Assembly: GCA_031841125.1 (NCBI GenBank)
Contig: CM063110.1
Location: forward strand, 10,543,626 to 10,607,625
From: Acanthococcus lagerstroemiae
Lineage: Eukaryota > Arthropoda > Insecta > Hemiptera > Eriococcidae
DNA length: 64,000 bases
Direction: 5' to 3'
Shown here: in pieces, positions 25,401-35,100 of the stretch
How positions within the stretch are numbered: position 1 is the stretch's first letter
How the letters are laid out: the number at the start of each line of letters is the position of its first letter
Made by a program: the position numbers and the translations under genes
The notes under the pieces: generated by a model
The model's database searches: none
What the model saw: the letters and a program-made list of their open reading frames with translations, nothing else
What the model was told of the DNA's origin: nothing

Positions 25401-25993
25401 TTACTAAAGAACCTATACCCGAGTACGCGCATTGGAGCACATGGCATCCACGGGCAGGATGTGCTTCAATATGGTGTATGCGCGTACTTGTGCTTATGGG
25501 TCCCCTTCTTGGTGGAGGACAAGGATTTTGCTAAGCTGATCTTGAAGAGATTCCGATTGTATTAGGTAGAAATGATAGTGAAAGTGGTACAATTGAGATT
25601 GTCCCTTCTCTTTTAAGTGCACAGAATATTCTATGTGTCGGAAGCTCATTATTTAAATATTATGCAAGCTTGGTACATACTTCGAATCGCCCAAACTGAG
25701 TGCTTTTTCAGATACTCCTCGTACGTGTGGACGTCCTTGCTGCACCGACTAGATACTGCAGAAGTTAAGTTGAAATTTCTCTCCGCTTCTTGAAATAACT
25801 GCGAGATCCATTTTCTCGGTATTTGTGTCCTCGTTTCCGCCGATGTCTGCTGCGTGCCTGAGGACGTCTTCTCTGCATTCAAGAGCGTGTACCGATCACG
25901 TTCTTTGTTTTCCACCTTCATGATATTCTCTAGGGCTAACGTCGTCCCCAACATATACGCAATGGCGAAGAAAACGCGGAATTTCGCCAACAT
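14144..25993 (-). CDS. nrf-6-like acyltransferase, copy 2 (complete, 13 exons)
   Basis: Exons, in gene order: 25993-25681, 25248-25022, 24934-24720, 21437-21364, 21269-21067, 20709-20555, 20246-20012, 19748-19555, 18531-18390, 14948-14750, 14660-14515, 14434-14331, 14246-14144. The joined frame is open for 769 codons and stops at TAG 14144-14146. Residues 1-20 are a signal peptide (MLAKFRVFF...ALA). Residues 21-250 form the NRF domain with cysteines at SSRCS, WREC, RYCL, ALCTPSSC and QYCQ. The remainder is a multi-pass acyltransferase-3 domain: LLLMVLLLLVIW, YGIKCFYMCLVIYAHR, DVFFMISGFM, LPHLGEGPFW, CKENWWTN, YYVAVDIQL and FSRVGPYMVGY. The tail (KSLPEDEQSDQ...) is short and hydrophilic. ATG 25991-25993 is chosen because the signal peptide follows directly, although the frame stays open upstream. 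Exon 7 has a different acceptor from copy 3. The exact acyl substrate cannot be read from sequence. Confidence 0.87.
15350..15760. repeat. degenerate AGTCTTGAA-type array (copy 2 intron 9)
   Basis: Irregular repeats of GTCTTGAAAA and AAGTCTTAATTC words. The paralogous array in copy 3 is at 33390-33790. Confidence 0.5.
16415..16457. repeat. (TTA)n microsatellite
   Basis: About 14 units of TTA in copy 2 intron 9. The paralogous site in copy 3 (about 34093) has only a few units. Confidence 0.95.
16458..16600. mobile_element. pogo/Tigger-like terminus with reiterated words
   Basis: Starts CAGTCGATTCCGCTTAATTG. The words TTAATTGGGACA and TTATTAGGGACA each occur twice within 110 bp. It is absent from the matching intron of copy 3. 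Only one end is seen; the family call rests on the CAGTCGA start and is tentative. Confidence 0.4.
16847..16983. repeat. 137 bp imperfect hairpin (copy 2 intron 9)
   Basis: Left arm (AGTGCGGAAACCTACCATTT ... GCCCGTCGATGCCGAAT) and right arm (ATTCGGCATCCACGGGC ... GGCAGGTTTCCGCACT) are complementary over most of about 55 bp, around a short loop. Confidence 0.8.
17038..17750. mobile_element. MITE-like element with TTCGGG-word inverted ends (unit 2)
   Basis: The left 75 bp carries ATTTTCCCGAATG, TCCCGAACA, TTTTCCCGAAAATAAATA and CCCGAATG; the right end has the same series inverted (ATTCGGGATATT, TTCGGGAAAATT, TTCGGGATAAC, TTCGGGAAAATG). No coding capacity is recognised between them. Confidence 0.65.
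17865..18210. repeat. degenerate GAATCTTAAATAAG-type array (copy 2 intron 9)
   Basis: Repeated AAGAATCATAAAGAAT, AATAAGTCTGGAAAAGTC and similar words. The counterpart in copy 3 (35940-36170) is shorter. Confidence 0.55.
19140..19370 (-). mobile_element. RTE-type LINE 3' coding fragment in copy 2 intron 8
   Basis: The minus strand reads TLTRWKDEFSRQWRRMAANK followed by KIWGEKGEAYARSRV, the C-terminal end typical of RTE endonuclease-reverse transcriptases (RW.DD...W...A..R..W...GEAY). It lies inside a block of about 790 bp (18595-19380) that has no counterpart in copy 3. Confidence 0.65.
20012..20246 (-). CDS. copy 2 exon 7, long form with 12 extra codons
   Basis: The acceptor CAG at 20247-20249 on the minus strand joins in phase to exon 6 (ATA AG|C) and gives residues RFYELKGHLCFPEDYMYNV before the conserved NVFDRMIPML. 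The position used by copy 3 reads CATTTG here, so it has no AG. The nearer CAG before AAGATTAT would break the frame. The exon continues through LPHLGEGPFW and CKENWWTN and ends at donor CAG|GTATGA. Confidence 0.72.
21712..22014 (+). repeat. dispersed repeat R1, copy a
   Basis: Family of about 300 bp recognised by GTTTCTGACGCACGA, CGACGTGCACAC-like and TTCGAACTGGCGGGG words. Other copies: 39077-39372 (same strand), 49102-49415 and 54031-54272 (inverted). Lies in copy 2 intron 3. Confidence 0.65.
22230..23236. other. about 1 kb present only in copy 2 intron 3
   Basis: Copy 3 jumps from CACTAGCTTTCC to GCAAGGATTGCGAAG, skipping this stretch. It is less AT-rich than its surroundings and may be a retroelement LTR or a deletion in copy 3. 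I found no matching ends or target duplication. Confidence 0.5.
23237..23300 (-). repeat. tRNA-like SINE piece (copy 2 intron 3)
   Basis: The minus strand has A-box-like GTGACCGAGAGGTTAGCG and B-box-like GCGTTCGAGTCCCACC. In copy 3 (39432-39480) the A-box half is kept (TGGCTGAGTGGTTAACG) but the B-box half is missing. Confidence 0.5.
23690..24375. other. about 700 bp GC-richer block present only in copy 2 intron 3
   Basis: Copies 2 and 3 rejoin at TTTAGAAGTTTTGTGTTTGC. The block carries AATAAAG near 24065 followed by a GC-rich stretch and could be a retroelement piece. No domain recognised. Confidence 0.45.
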
Positions 25994-27195
25994 TTTGACT
26001 GGACGAGTTCGACTTCTCGCCTGCCAGCCAACCGAAAAGTGCGATTGAAAAATGTCTGTTGACTGTAATCGAAATCGTTGGTTAATTCGAGCATGTTTAA
26101 GAAAACTAACGGAAAAATTCGTTTTACTTCGATGTTCTTGTACACTACGATTACCCCACAATTCATCTGCATTTTTTGCAACATTGAACTGGCCGCTTGT
26201 TAATCAGCTTTATAACATCAGTATGATGTAGTATCAGTGGAAGAAACTTTTGAAAAAAACTAGTCCAGGAAAGTAGCTGTGCTGCTCTACAATTCGGTAT
26301 AATGTTTCTTAGTAAACAATTCTTGGTCGTGTAATTTTTTTTTTTTTCAAGGAAAAAAAAAATTATTTCGATGGCTTGTTACGATCGAGTGTTTCCTGGT
26401 TGTCATCTGTAATAGTGTTGCGAAAGTACTGTTAACGTTATTCCAATAAGGACCGACTGACTATGGAAATTGTATGATATGGTCGTAGATGTAGAAGATG
26501 AATCTTGGAGTTTTAAGAGTCAGTGCGTTGAACAGAGTCAGTTTAAAACATCTAGGTCCGACCATGTGTGTATGTATGTTATGTAAAAGCTTCTTCTTAT
26601 CTCCTTACATCGCTATTTTTGTTCGAGATTCTTATAGGTAGGTAGGTATTTATTAATGCACTGAATAAGATCCCAATTTTGACTGGTGGTACAACAAATT
26701 ACATACTTCCCAAATCGATGTAAGTCTAAATGTAAGGATAATATGAAGAGTGATTTTTCGAAGCGCTGTCAATACGTAGGTACTTCTAAATTATTCAGAC
26801 AGCGCCAAAAACTGTTTGTAAATCGCAATATTGATTTTTTTTCTTCCGATTTTTGACATAAGCTGGTTTCAAACTTAGGGGATACGACCTAGAAATTTCA
26901 TTTTAAATACTAAAATATTTGCGAAAATATAAGCTAAATAAATTCTAAAATACTACGTTCCGGAATTGAAATAAGTACTTAACAAATGGGTTTAGTAAGT
27001 TTTGGAATGACAAAGTACATAACAAATCGGAGCATTGTATAAAAATGTCTTTTTAAAGACGCATTTCTTACATATTTTTGAATTCGAAATTGGTAAGGTC
27101 TCGTTACTTTGAAGGATACAATCTCACCCCCCCCCCTTCCTCTTTATCTGAGTGAAATTGGAGCGTACTACCAGCGTTTAAATTCGAATGGGAAA
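25994..27195 (-). promoter_or_regulatory. upstream block of copy 2, conserved with copy 3
   Basis: About 1.2 kb directly upstream of the copy 2 start ATG aligns almost end to end with 41530-42735 upstream of copy 3, including a poly-T tract (near 26335) and the run of C near 27127. Homology stops abruptly after GGGAAAGTATA. It should contain the promoter and 5' UTR. I see no convincing TATA box, and ORFs in it are chance. Confidence 0.5.
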
Positions 27196-27221
27196 GTATA
27201 TAATGTGGCGTTCTATAGCAT

Positions 27222-27901
27222 AAGGGTCAACTTTGTCGATCGGATCGAAAATGAGTTAGACCCATATCCTGAAAATACATTAAATTCCCTTCGAAATGAG
27301 CCAAAGAGGAACCCTCTAACTATAAAACTTGCGCCTGGGGACGCGTTTGAAGTTTGAACTTCAAAAACATAGTTTTGGAAAACGCGTTTAAGTTTTGAAA
27401 CAAAAAATCGTCATATGAAGGTTTAAATCACCAAATAAGGTCTTCAACGGCTAGTTTTACTTTTTTTATGTAATATTAATGTTGTTCAGTGCCATACATA
27501 CCAGCAACAAAGTTGACCCTTTTTAAAATTTGCATCAAAAGCAACAGTTAACCTTTTACAACACTGGAGGACGTTTACACAGTGACATTAGGTTACGGTT
27601 TGGTTCGGTTGGAGCGCTAAGAACATAATACGGGAGTAGAAATTATAAAACATGTAAATTTCCTACCGACAACCTTGAAAAACGAGCGCGCAGTTTATGA
27701 CGTAGCAGATACCACACCACTCCAACTTCGATGGCCTGTTACCACCGTTTAAAACGGCCCTCAAGGGTTCCAACTACCCTCACGTGAAAGTAGAAGGATC
27801 ATAGTATACAAATCCATCAAAAACCGAAAATCGATATTTTTGACCAAAAATCACATTTTTGCGTTTTTCTCGAACAGTTGTTTCCAACAAAGTTGACCCT
27901 T
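27222..27901. mobile_element. element bounded by AAGGGTCAACTTTGT inverted repeats
   Basis: AAGGGTCAACTTTGT at 27222-27236 is inverted at 27507-27521 and again at 27887-27901. The element is either 300 or 680 bp, or two nested copies. It begins just past the end of unit 2/3 homology. No coding sequence. Confidence 0.55.
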
Positions 27902-27924
27902 TTGCAAAATAACGACACATATGG

Positions 27925-28270
27925 TATTGATTCAGCTTATCAAAAAAATGAAAAACCAGTTTCAATTCGAAGAAGCGTAATTTTCTGCCGAATCTGGAAT
28001 GGTCCTCTGTATGGTACTGCTTCTTGTAAGTATCAGTTCCGATTCTACGTCATTCTTCATGACTGAAAATAGGAGTATTATAATAGCATTATAACAGCTC
28101 TGAAGTAATTCATTCATGCTCGCACCCTTAGAGCGTGACCGCTTTTACAGAAGGCAGTTCCATGGAAAGCAATTTCGAACAACTTGGGCAACATAACCAC
28201 TTCAACCTTTGAATTTCAGTAAACGAGGCAAAAAACATTTCTCTTCGATTTTGGCCCTCTGAAATCGAAA
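27925..28270. repeat. distal flank of copy 2, paralogous to 10690-11275
   Basis: Shorter version of the block upstream of copy 1, with internal deletions. Copy 3 lacks it. Confidence 0.6.
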
Positions 28271-28359
28271 AATTTGATACTTCGTGGGAACAGCCTGTCA
28301 GCAATACTCCGTCATCCTCAATGACACTGGTTTGAATGCCCGTCAATGCCCCGCTGTTC

Positions 28360-30020
28360 TTGTGCGTAGTTCTTTCTTACATATCTAAGTTATATATGGG
28401 ACTGGGCTGATTTTTTAGGGGGAGGGGGAAGGAGGGGAAGATGTTGAATGAAGTAGGACTCCACAGAGAATTCGTTAGGATGAGTGCAATAGAACTTTTT
28501 TCCTGTTGAGTGAGTATAGTTGAGAACTCTTCTTCGAGACCGACAAACAGAAAAAGAAATTCTTCACGTCTGCGACATTTCGTTGGATTATTGTTCATTT
28601 TCGAAATCAGTAGGATGAAAAGAACAACTATTCCCCGATTTGCTCTGAGAAGAAAGTAAGATCTATTGATTCTTAGGTAGTAATATCTGTTCGGATTCAC
28701 GAAGAATCGTATTCTCCCCGCTTCAAGAAAATTTATCACATACCAACCAATTGCTGTCACGATTTTTGGAGATGAGGAAAAATGAATTTAGGGGATTGAG
28801 AAAAGTTATCTGATGAAGTGACAAAGCTGGAGCATGTAACATGTTAATCTCGAAATTTTAACCACTCAATATTATTTCTATTCAGAATACGATCTTGTCG
28901 ACTACTTGTTCAATATTTCAACATTTTCCACCTCAAGGAAGTAACAAAGCAGTCAATTTGAACCAATATGTAAGCAGAGTTTAATGAACTTCATAACTCG
29001 GGAGAAGATGTCTTGATCTTTATTGTATTAGATATTCTATATCTTCAATTTCAGCTTTCTTTCCCCCCTCCCGCTGGTGCTCTGCTCTGGTTCTCACAGC
29101 ATGCCAAACCATTACCACCAAATGATACAGTGACTTGAAAACTCAATATTTGCTATCCGCTTTGTTTTCTAGGATTCCTCGCTCCCTGCAATACCTTGGT
29201 GCTCAAAGTGAAGAAGAAATTGAAGAGGTTAGAATTAAAATCGACTCTTTTCATTTCACTCCAAGGGCGCAACTAGGCAAAATACTGTTCACCGGTGCAG
29301 GAATGTCTCTCTTGCTGCGCCTGTGAGTGTGCTGTATGTATTACATGCATATCATACTCCACGTTCACAGGCCAGTAAGAGATATTCCTACACCCGTGTA
29401 CAGTATCTTGCCTATTTGCGCCCTTAAAGTAAAATGGCAAGTGTCGGTTTTGATTCTAACCCTTTTAAATAATATCGGAAACATTATAAACTTAGCTTTA
29501 GACGTCATCATTGTACTTCGAGATTTTTTGACAACGCCCCCCTCTGAAAAATAGTTGCTCTCAGTTTCAACGTAGGATCACACCGATCCCATGAATTTGA
29601 CCCTCACCCTTCAATTTTCAACTTACTACCGTACAGGTGTCAGAATTTATTTGTAATACCCAACATTCGAGATCCTGGTACCATTGTCTGTACTCTCTGA
29701 AAATTGAAAAAATCCATTCCTGCAGCCCCTCTGAATTTAAACTCAGAAAAGAAAGACTATTTCGAATGACTGCGAGCGATCAGCGTGGGGTGGAGGAGCT
29801 GAAGGCAGGAAATATAGAAAATTCTCATGGATGGTGGTAGGGCATCGGCAGATTCTAAATTTAAATCGTTTCTTTCCATAAAAATCAAAATTTTCAGGAA
29901 ACACACCAAAAACGTTTTGGGGAAGCCAGGTTAGGAGATCTTGATTTACAAAATTGGTTATACTGTCACTCGTAAGGTTGTGAAATGAAAAACTTTAAAA
30001 AGTAGAACATCAAAAGAAAT
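28360..30020. other. spacer between unit 2 and unit 3
   Basis: About 1.6 kb with no recognised gene. ORFs on either strand (for example 28377-28760 minus) show no familiar motif. No repeat of any other part of the window was noticed. Confidence 0.5.
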
Positions 30021-30412
30021 ATCCTTGTAAAGAAGAAAAAATGATAAGAATAGCTTAGTTTGGAAAACGGATTATTTTGTAAACAAACTTCGACTGCTGA
30101 GAACACATAAACTATGTTAGGTATAATATTCCGGTATGCAATTATCTGTGCAGCCCTATATCCATCAAAAAGTGAAAAATCGTCTTCCAGGGGGAATAGC
30201 TTACTTTGAAATGTGGCTCCTCATGTAGTTATGGACTTCGGTGACGGTAGCGAATGCACATTGTACAACGGTTTATCAGCTAGTTTAGACGAGGTAGCTT
30301 GCTTCCGCTTTTCCCAAGGTTTGTTATGTTGAGCATTTCTTTAGTCTGTGCGGAAGGCATACAATACATCATGTAGATCGAGACTAACCAGTGTTGTCTA
30401 AGTGACTCGCGA

Positions 30413-30565
30413 CAGGGCCGCCGAGAGGGGGAGGGTACTTTCCCCCGGGCCCGGGTGTTTTGAGGGGGCCGCAGAGTCATAGAAATTATAATTATCAAAT
30501 AGACAATATGCCAGGTAGGCCCGCAGATTTTTCCCTCGGGCCCGGTTTGGCTCTTGGCGGCCTTG
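30413..30565. mobile_element. 153 bp hAT-type MITE with 8 bp target duplication
   Basis: Ends CAGGGCCGCCGAGAG / CTCTTGGCGGCCTTG, flanked by ACTCGCGA at 30405-30412 and 30566-30573. The paralogous place in unit 2 (12780-12787) has a single ACTCGCGA and no insert. An 8 bp duplication with CAGGG-type ends fits the hAT superfamily. Confidence 0.88.
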
Positions 30566-30763
30566 ACTCGCGAATAAAGTGCAAGACAACGTCACTCCTT
30601 CAGATACTTGGTTAGATGTTCAGTGAGTATAATGCATTGTTCCTGAAAACTGGTGGAGGACTATAGAGCACGCTATCTACCTATCTATCTCGACTGGTGC
30701 TGTGGTCGCTCGGTTTTTTTGAGATACTAGGATAGTTGCACGGAGAAAGAAGACCTGTTCACT

Positions 30764-30825
30764 GACTGGAAATCGAGCCTGCATCGCAAGGATCTGAGGC
30801 AAGCATCATACCACTCAACCACAGA
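30764..30825 (-). repeat. tRNA-like SINE piece in unit 3
   Basis: The minus strand has A-box-like GTGGTTGAGTGGTATGATGC and B-box-like GGCTCGATTTCC. It sits in a segment (30656-30930) absent from unit 2, so a SINE insertion is likely. Confidence 0.5.
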
Positions 30826-32188
30826 CAGCCCTGGGTTTACCTGCAGGCGCAATAAGCACCGGCTTGGAGAGACCGATTTTGAGGGGCGGCCGAGTTTTGA
30901 GCATTTTTGCCTTGAGCACAATGGTGTATGCCACTCGCGAGACACGCCCCTGTGATTAAAAAGCTACAGAACAGATAGGGGGTAACCGGGGGACCAAGTG
31001 CTCGTAAGCGGCTTTCATCGTAGTCTAAGGGTGGTTGTAGAGCGACCTTTTATAAGCTCTAGCATATTGGGTCTCTAGCTAGATGGCTATTATGTAAATG
31101 TATAATTGTAGCTAAATTAAACTAGGGCCATGCTAACTAATAACCAAGACCAGAATAAAGTTTTTGGGAAACATGAAGAAACGACTGTGACTGAAAAAAT
31201 TGCTCTCGCACGATATAACATTCCAGTCCGCATTTCTCTTGCAACAAATTCATGAAGTTCAGATTATATGTTTTAAGTTCTTGTGAAATGTTGCAAAATC
31301 TTAACAAAATTTGTATACTTCACAAAATTTTAGAAAAAAACTAGAAATATTAGAAAATGTTTACTGTTGATAATTCATTTAAACTAAACATCAATTAATA
31401 ATACTATGAATAGTACTATTTTCACAGTTCTTACAAGTAGGAAGGTTGGACTGACTAATCACTCCCTTGATCCTACACAAAACGCTACTGTAACATCCGT
31501 TTGAGAGGGTGTTCTGATTCTCACCTCTAGCAGATGTACAATGGCAGCTTTTATGAGAAGAAAACCTGATTTTGCGTGCTGAAATTTGTAAATTTTGCCA
31601 GCTAAAAATGTGAATTTGGCACTAGCCTACATCTTTAAAATGGACTAAAAAAAATAAAAAATAAAAAGCGAACCCTTTTCAAATTCTATAATCTGTTGAT
31701 CTGATTTTGCTAGCTCAGAACCCGATTTCTCCAACTGACGATTGATTTTGCTAAAGTTGCCGGCTTTGGAAAATGTTTGAGGAAGTTTTATCCTCTCTCC
31801 CTCCCTTTCATATTATGTTCCATCCCTCGCGGAGATCTGGATGTACCTATTTTCTACAAACATCCCGAACCCCAAAATAGGATATCTGAATTATGTAGCG
31901 TTTCATTTCTATTAACATTATGATACATGAGCATTAGGTACTTGACTTTATATTAACACAAACTTGATTTCAAGTTTCATGTATGCCGAAAGTAAAGTAA
32001 ATAACTGGTTTACATTTATAAAGATCTAGATTTTTTTTTTTTTTTTTTTTTGCAATCGTTGTTTACCAGTCTCATAGCTTTTCATCGGACTGATGTAAAA
32101 CTTTCATATTTTCCTGTAATGAGACGTGTTATACAAAAAATATCAGTCCTGCCGACCTCTGGACACATAACGTCATTAACTTTTTTCT

Positions 32189-35100
32189 CTAGGGTATTCC
32201 ACTGCCTGGCGTTGCCGGTGGTTTACTCGCCTGCTCAGCCGACTTCAGTTGGTCAGACTGTTTATCCTTTGGTAGCGATTTGAAAACATAACTGAAAACG
32301 AAAACACGATGTGATTTTCAAACTATCAATAAGACGCGAGCTTGAATTGAAAAATAACTGATCTTGAGAGTGTACCTGAGCGCTAATTTGGTGAGACGGT
32401 CAATGGGACCTTCCATCAGAAGGTGCATGAGAAATGCAATACCGAATGAAAACACGATGTCACTGACTGTCATCACGATCTGAAAATAATGGCAGTCAAG
32501 TCAACTGATTTTGATTCAAATTATTGGACTTGTTCAATTGCCTCCGGTTCACTTACTACTTGGAATCTTTCATCTAAAGGCACCGGCATTTTCCAAATGG
32601 AGGTTTCGTAAATCTGAAAAACGAATCCACCGAGCAATGCGCCATACATCAAACGTCCGAATGGTACGCAAATTTTGTGAGATACTATCGCTTTGATGAA
32701 CTCTGAAAGTGAAAATTTTTATGTAATTTCCGATGTTCAGTTCTTTGAGCTGACCCACAAAGGTTCCAAATAATTGCATATCGAGACGTACCGCAACAAA
32801 TATCCGATGAGACGTACAGGCAAATGACTAGACCGAACGGAATCACGAACAACACCCTGTGTACGGTTGCATACAATGCATTTTCTATAGCACTGTAACG
32901 TTGTTCGACTTTATAAAATTCAAAAGCATACATCTGCGAGAAGAATCCAATTATGAATCCCGTGTATACAATCACGTAGTATCGCCACATCTGAAAACCA
33001 CAGATTGTATTGATTGAAATTTGTAAAGAAGTTTAGTTGAAATCTGTAATCTCTAATCAAATTCAAAAATGTGATTTAAATTTTACGAAAATGGTATTGA
33101 AATGGGTTACCTAAATCGAAATTCAATACTAGAAAACTAATTAGTGAATTTGAATTAATTTGAATTAACGGAGGGGGGGAGGGGAGTCGAAAGTCAAACT
33201 AAAATGGGAATCAAAATGACAACTAACATGTATAGAAATGGATTTATACAATAGGGGTCGAAAGTATAGCAAGTACCCCATTGAAAAGAATGAGGATGAG
33301 AACATTAAAAAGACGATGAAAGAAAGGAGTGGAGAATACAAAAAAATGTTCCTTTGTGAGGAGTAGAGGCTGTTTCCAGAAGATTTATAAATCCAGCAAT
33401 TGTCTTACTGATTTCTAACGTGTTTTTGCAAGTCTCAAAGTCTGTTAAACGAGTCTTGAAAAAAAAGTATCCGAATCTTAATCAGGGCTTCAAAAGTATT
33501 AGGATTTCAAACGAGCCTTGAATTAAGAGTTTTAAAGCATCTTAAACTGGCTTTGAAGAATTGGAAAACATTATAGAAGAGTCTTAATTCTGCTTTCAAG
33601 GGTCTTGAAAATTCGTATGCAGAGATTGAAGAAGTCATCCGTTGAAATAAAGTGTGACTGATGAGCCTGAAAGTATCATGGAGGCTCTTTTCAACGAGAA
33701 TCACAAAGTTTCAGGATAGTTCGAAGTAGTTTCTGCGAATCTCAGTATCTTCATTAAGTTTCGAAGAAACTTGAAGATCCTTCATTGAGTCAGCGAACTC
33801 CAGAGCCGTTGCGAGGGGTGATGTGGGGAAGTGCTGACACCTCTCCCATTTGGGAAATCCGGAGGTCTATTTGGAAAATTACGAAGATGAACTTGAGCTT
33901 CAATTTCTAGGGTCGGTCACGAGCTTCTTGCGATCATTTTCCCGTCTACAATAGTGCTCATTGATGATCTTGACCTTCTTGTTTCATTGAATTTACTGCA
34001 GAGTGCGTTCGTTTTGTTGATAAAATGCCACCGCTGCGCGACTGCAATCCACAGCTTCGCAGTTCGAAATTTCCTCGAATGGGGAGGTTACTTTATTATT
34101 ATTATTTTTGCTATTTTTTGGGTTGGCATGGAGTTTTTTACAATTACTTTTTTCTCATTACTGTTTCTTCTAACCATATTGTTTCATTGAATTGACTGTA
34201 GAGTGCGTTCGTGTTATTGATTTGAATTTTCTTGGAATTGTTTATTATTTCTTCTAAGCATCTTATTTATTTACTTATTTTTATACATTAGGGTAGTATC
34301 ATCAGGTCGATAATAATTCATGAATTTTTCCATCGATTCCGCACCCTCCCCCCCTCCCCATTACTTATTGTGGAGTGTCAGGATCTATTTTTATTTATTT
34401 ATTATAATTATGGTAGGGTCGGGTCAAATGAATCAAGATGTGTGCTTTCTAGCGACCCTCCTCGAGTAGCGAAGTGACAAATCTATAGGAGTACGAGTGC
34501 TGAGACCTGTCATTTTGTATCCAACCACGCCCGTCGATGCCGAATCGACTTCGCGGTACGCTCCGAATAGTCGGATTCGGCATCCACGCGCACGGTGGAA
34601 TGCAAAATAGCTGGTTTCCGCAGTTGTATGGTTATAGGGCTCTAGCGAAGTTACTTGTTTTTGGTTCCCGCCTGTTTTCCCAATGCCATTTTCCCGAATG
34701 GACAGTGTCGCGAACAGCCATTTTCCCGAAAATAAGTAACCCGAATCTAATTGCCCGAATGCATTGTTCCAGATTTTTTCCCCCCACTATGTTATTAAGG
34801 TACATATTTACGTTGTACCTAACCGATTGTTAGTAAGTAATCTAATATGCGATAACCATTTTGTAATCTTCCTATTTGATGGTGACGGAACGAATTCGAG
34901 TTGGCAAATCAAGTCATTTCTTCTCAGGTGAAGCGTCTTCTTTTTTACTGAGACTGAACTTTACGATGCTTACCTCGCTATCCACCTGCTCCTTCAGGAC
35001 TTCTTTGAGTGACGTGTATACATCGGGTGGTATTTCCTTGGGAGCAGGTGGAAGCGATTGTGTCAACCTTCGCCAGTATTGTTGGTTTTGTGACTATCTT

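Larger units (their letters stand above)
30024..32188. repeat. downstream block of copy 3 (unit repeat)
   Basis: Matches 12431-14143 with two insertions, a MITE at 30413-30565 and a segment of about 260 bp at 30656-30930 that carries a tRNA-like piece. A poly-T tract lies at about 32031-32051. Confidence 0.75.

Noticed and set aside
25994..26161. Upstream extension of the copy 2 protein before MLAKF
   Set aside because: The frame is open, but the signal peptide begins at MLAKF; the extension lacks an ATG at its 5' end and would bury the signal peptide.
28377..28760. Minus-strand ORF of 127 codons between units 2 and 3
   Set aside because: No signal, domain or paralogous copy; translation looks random.
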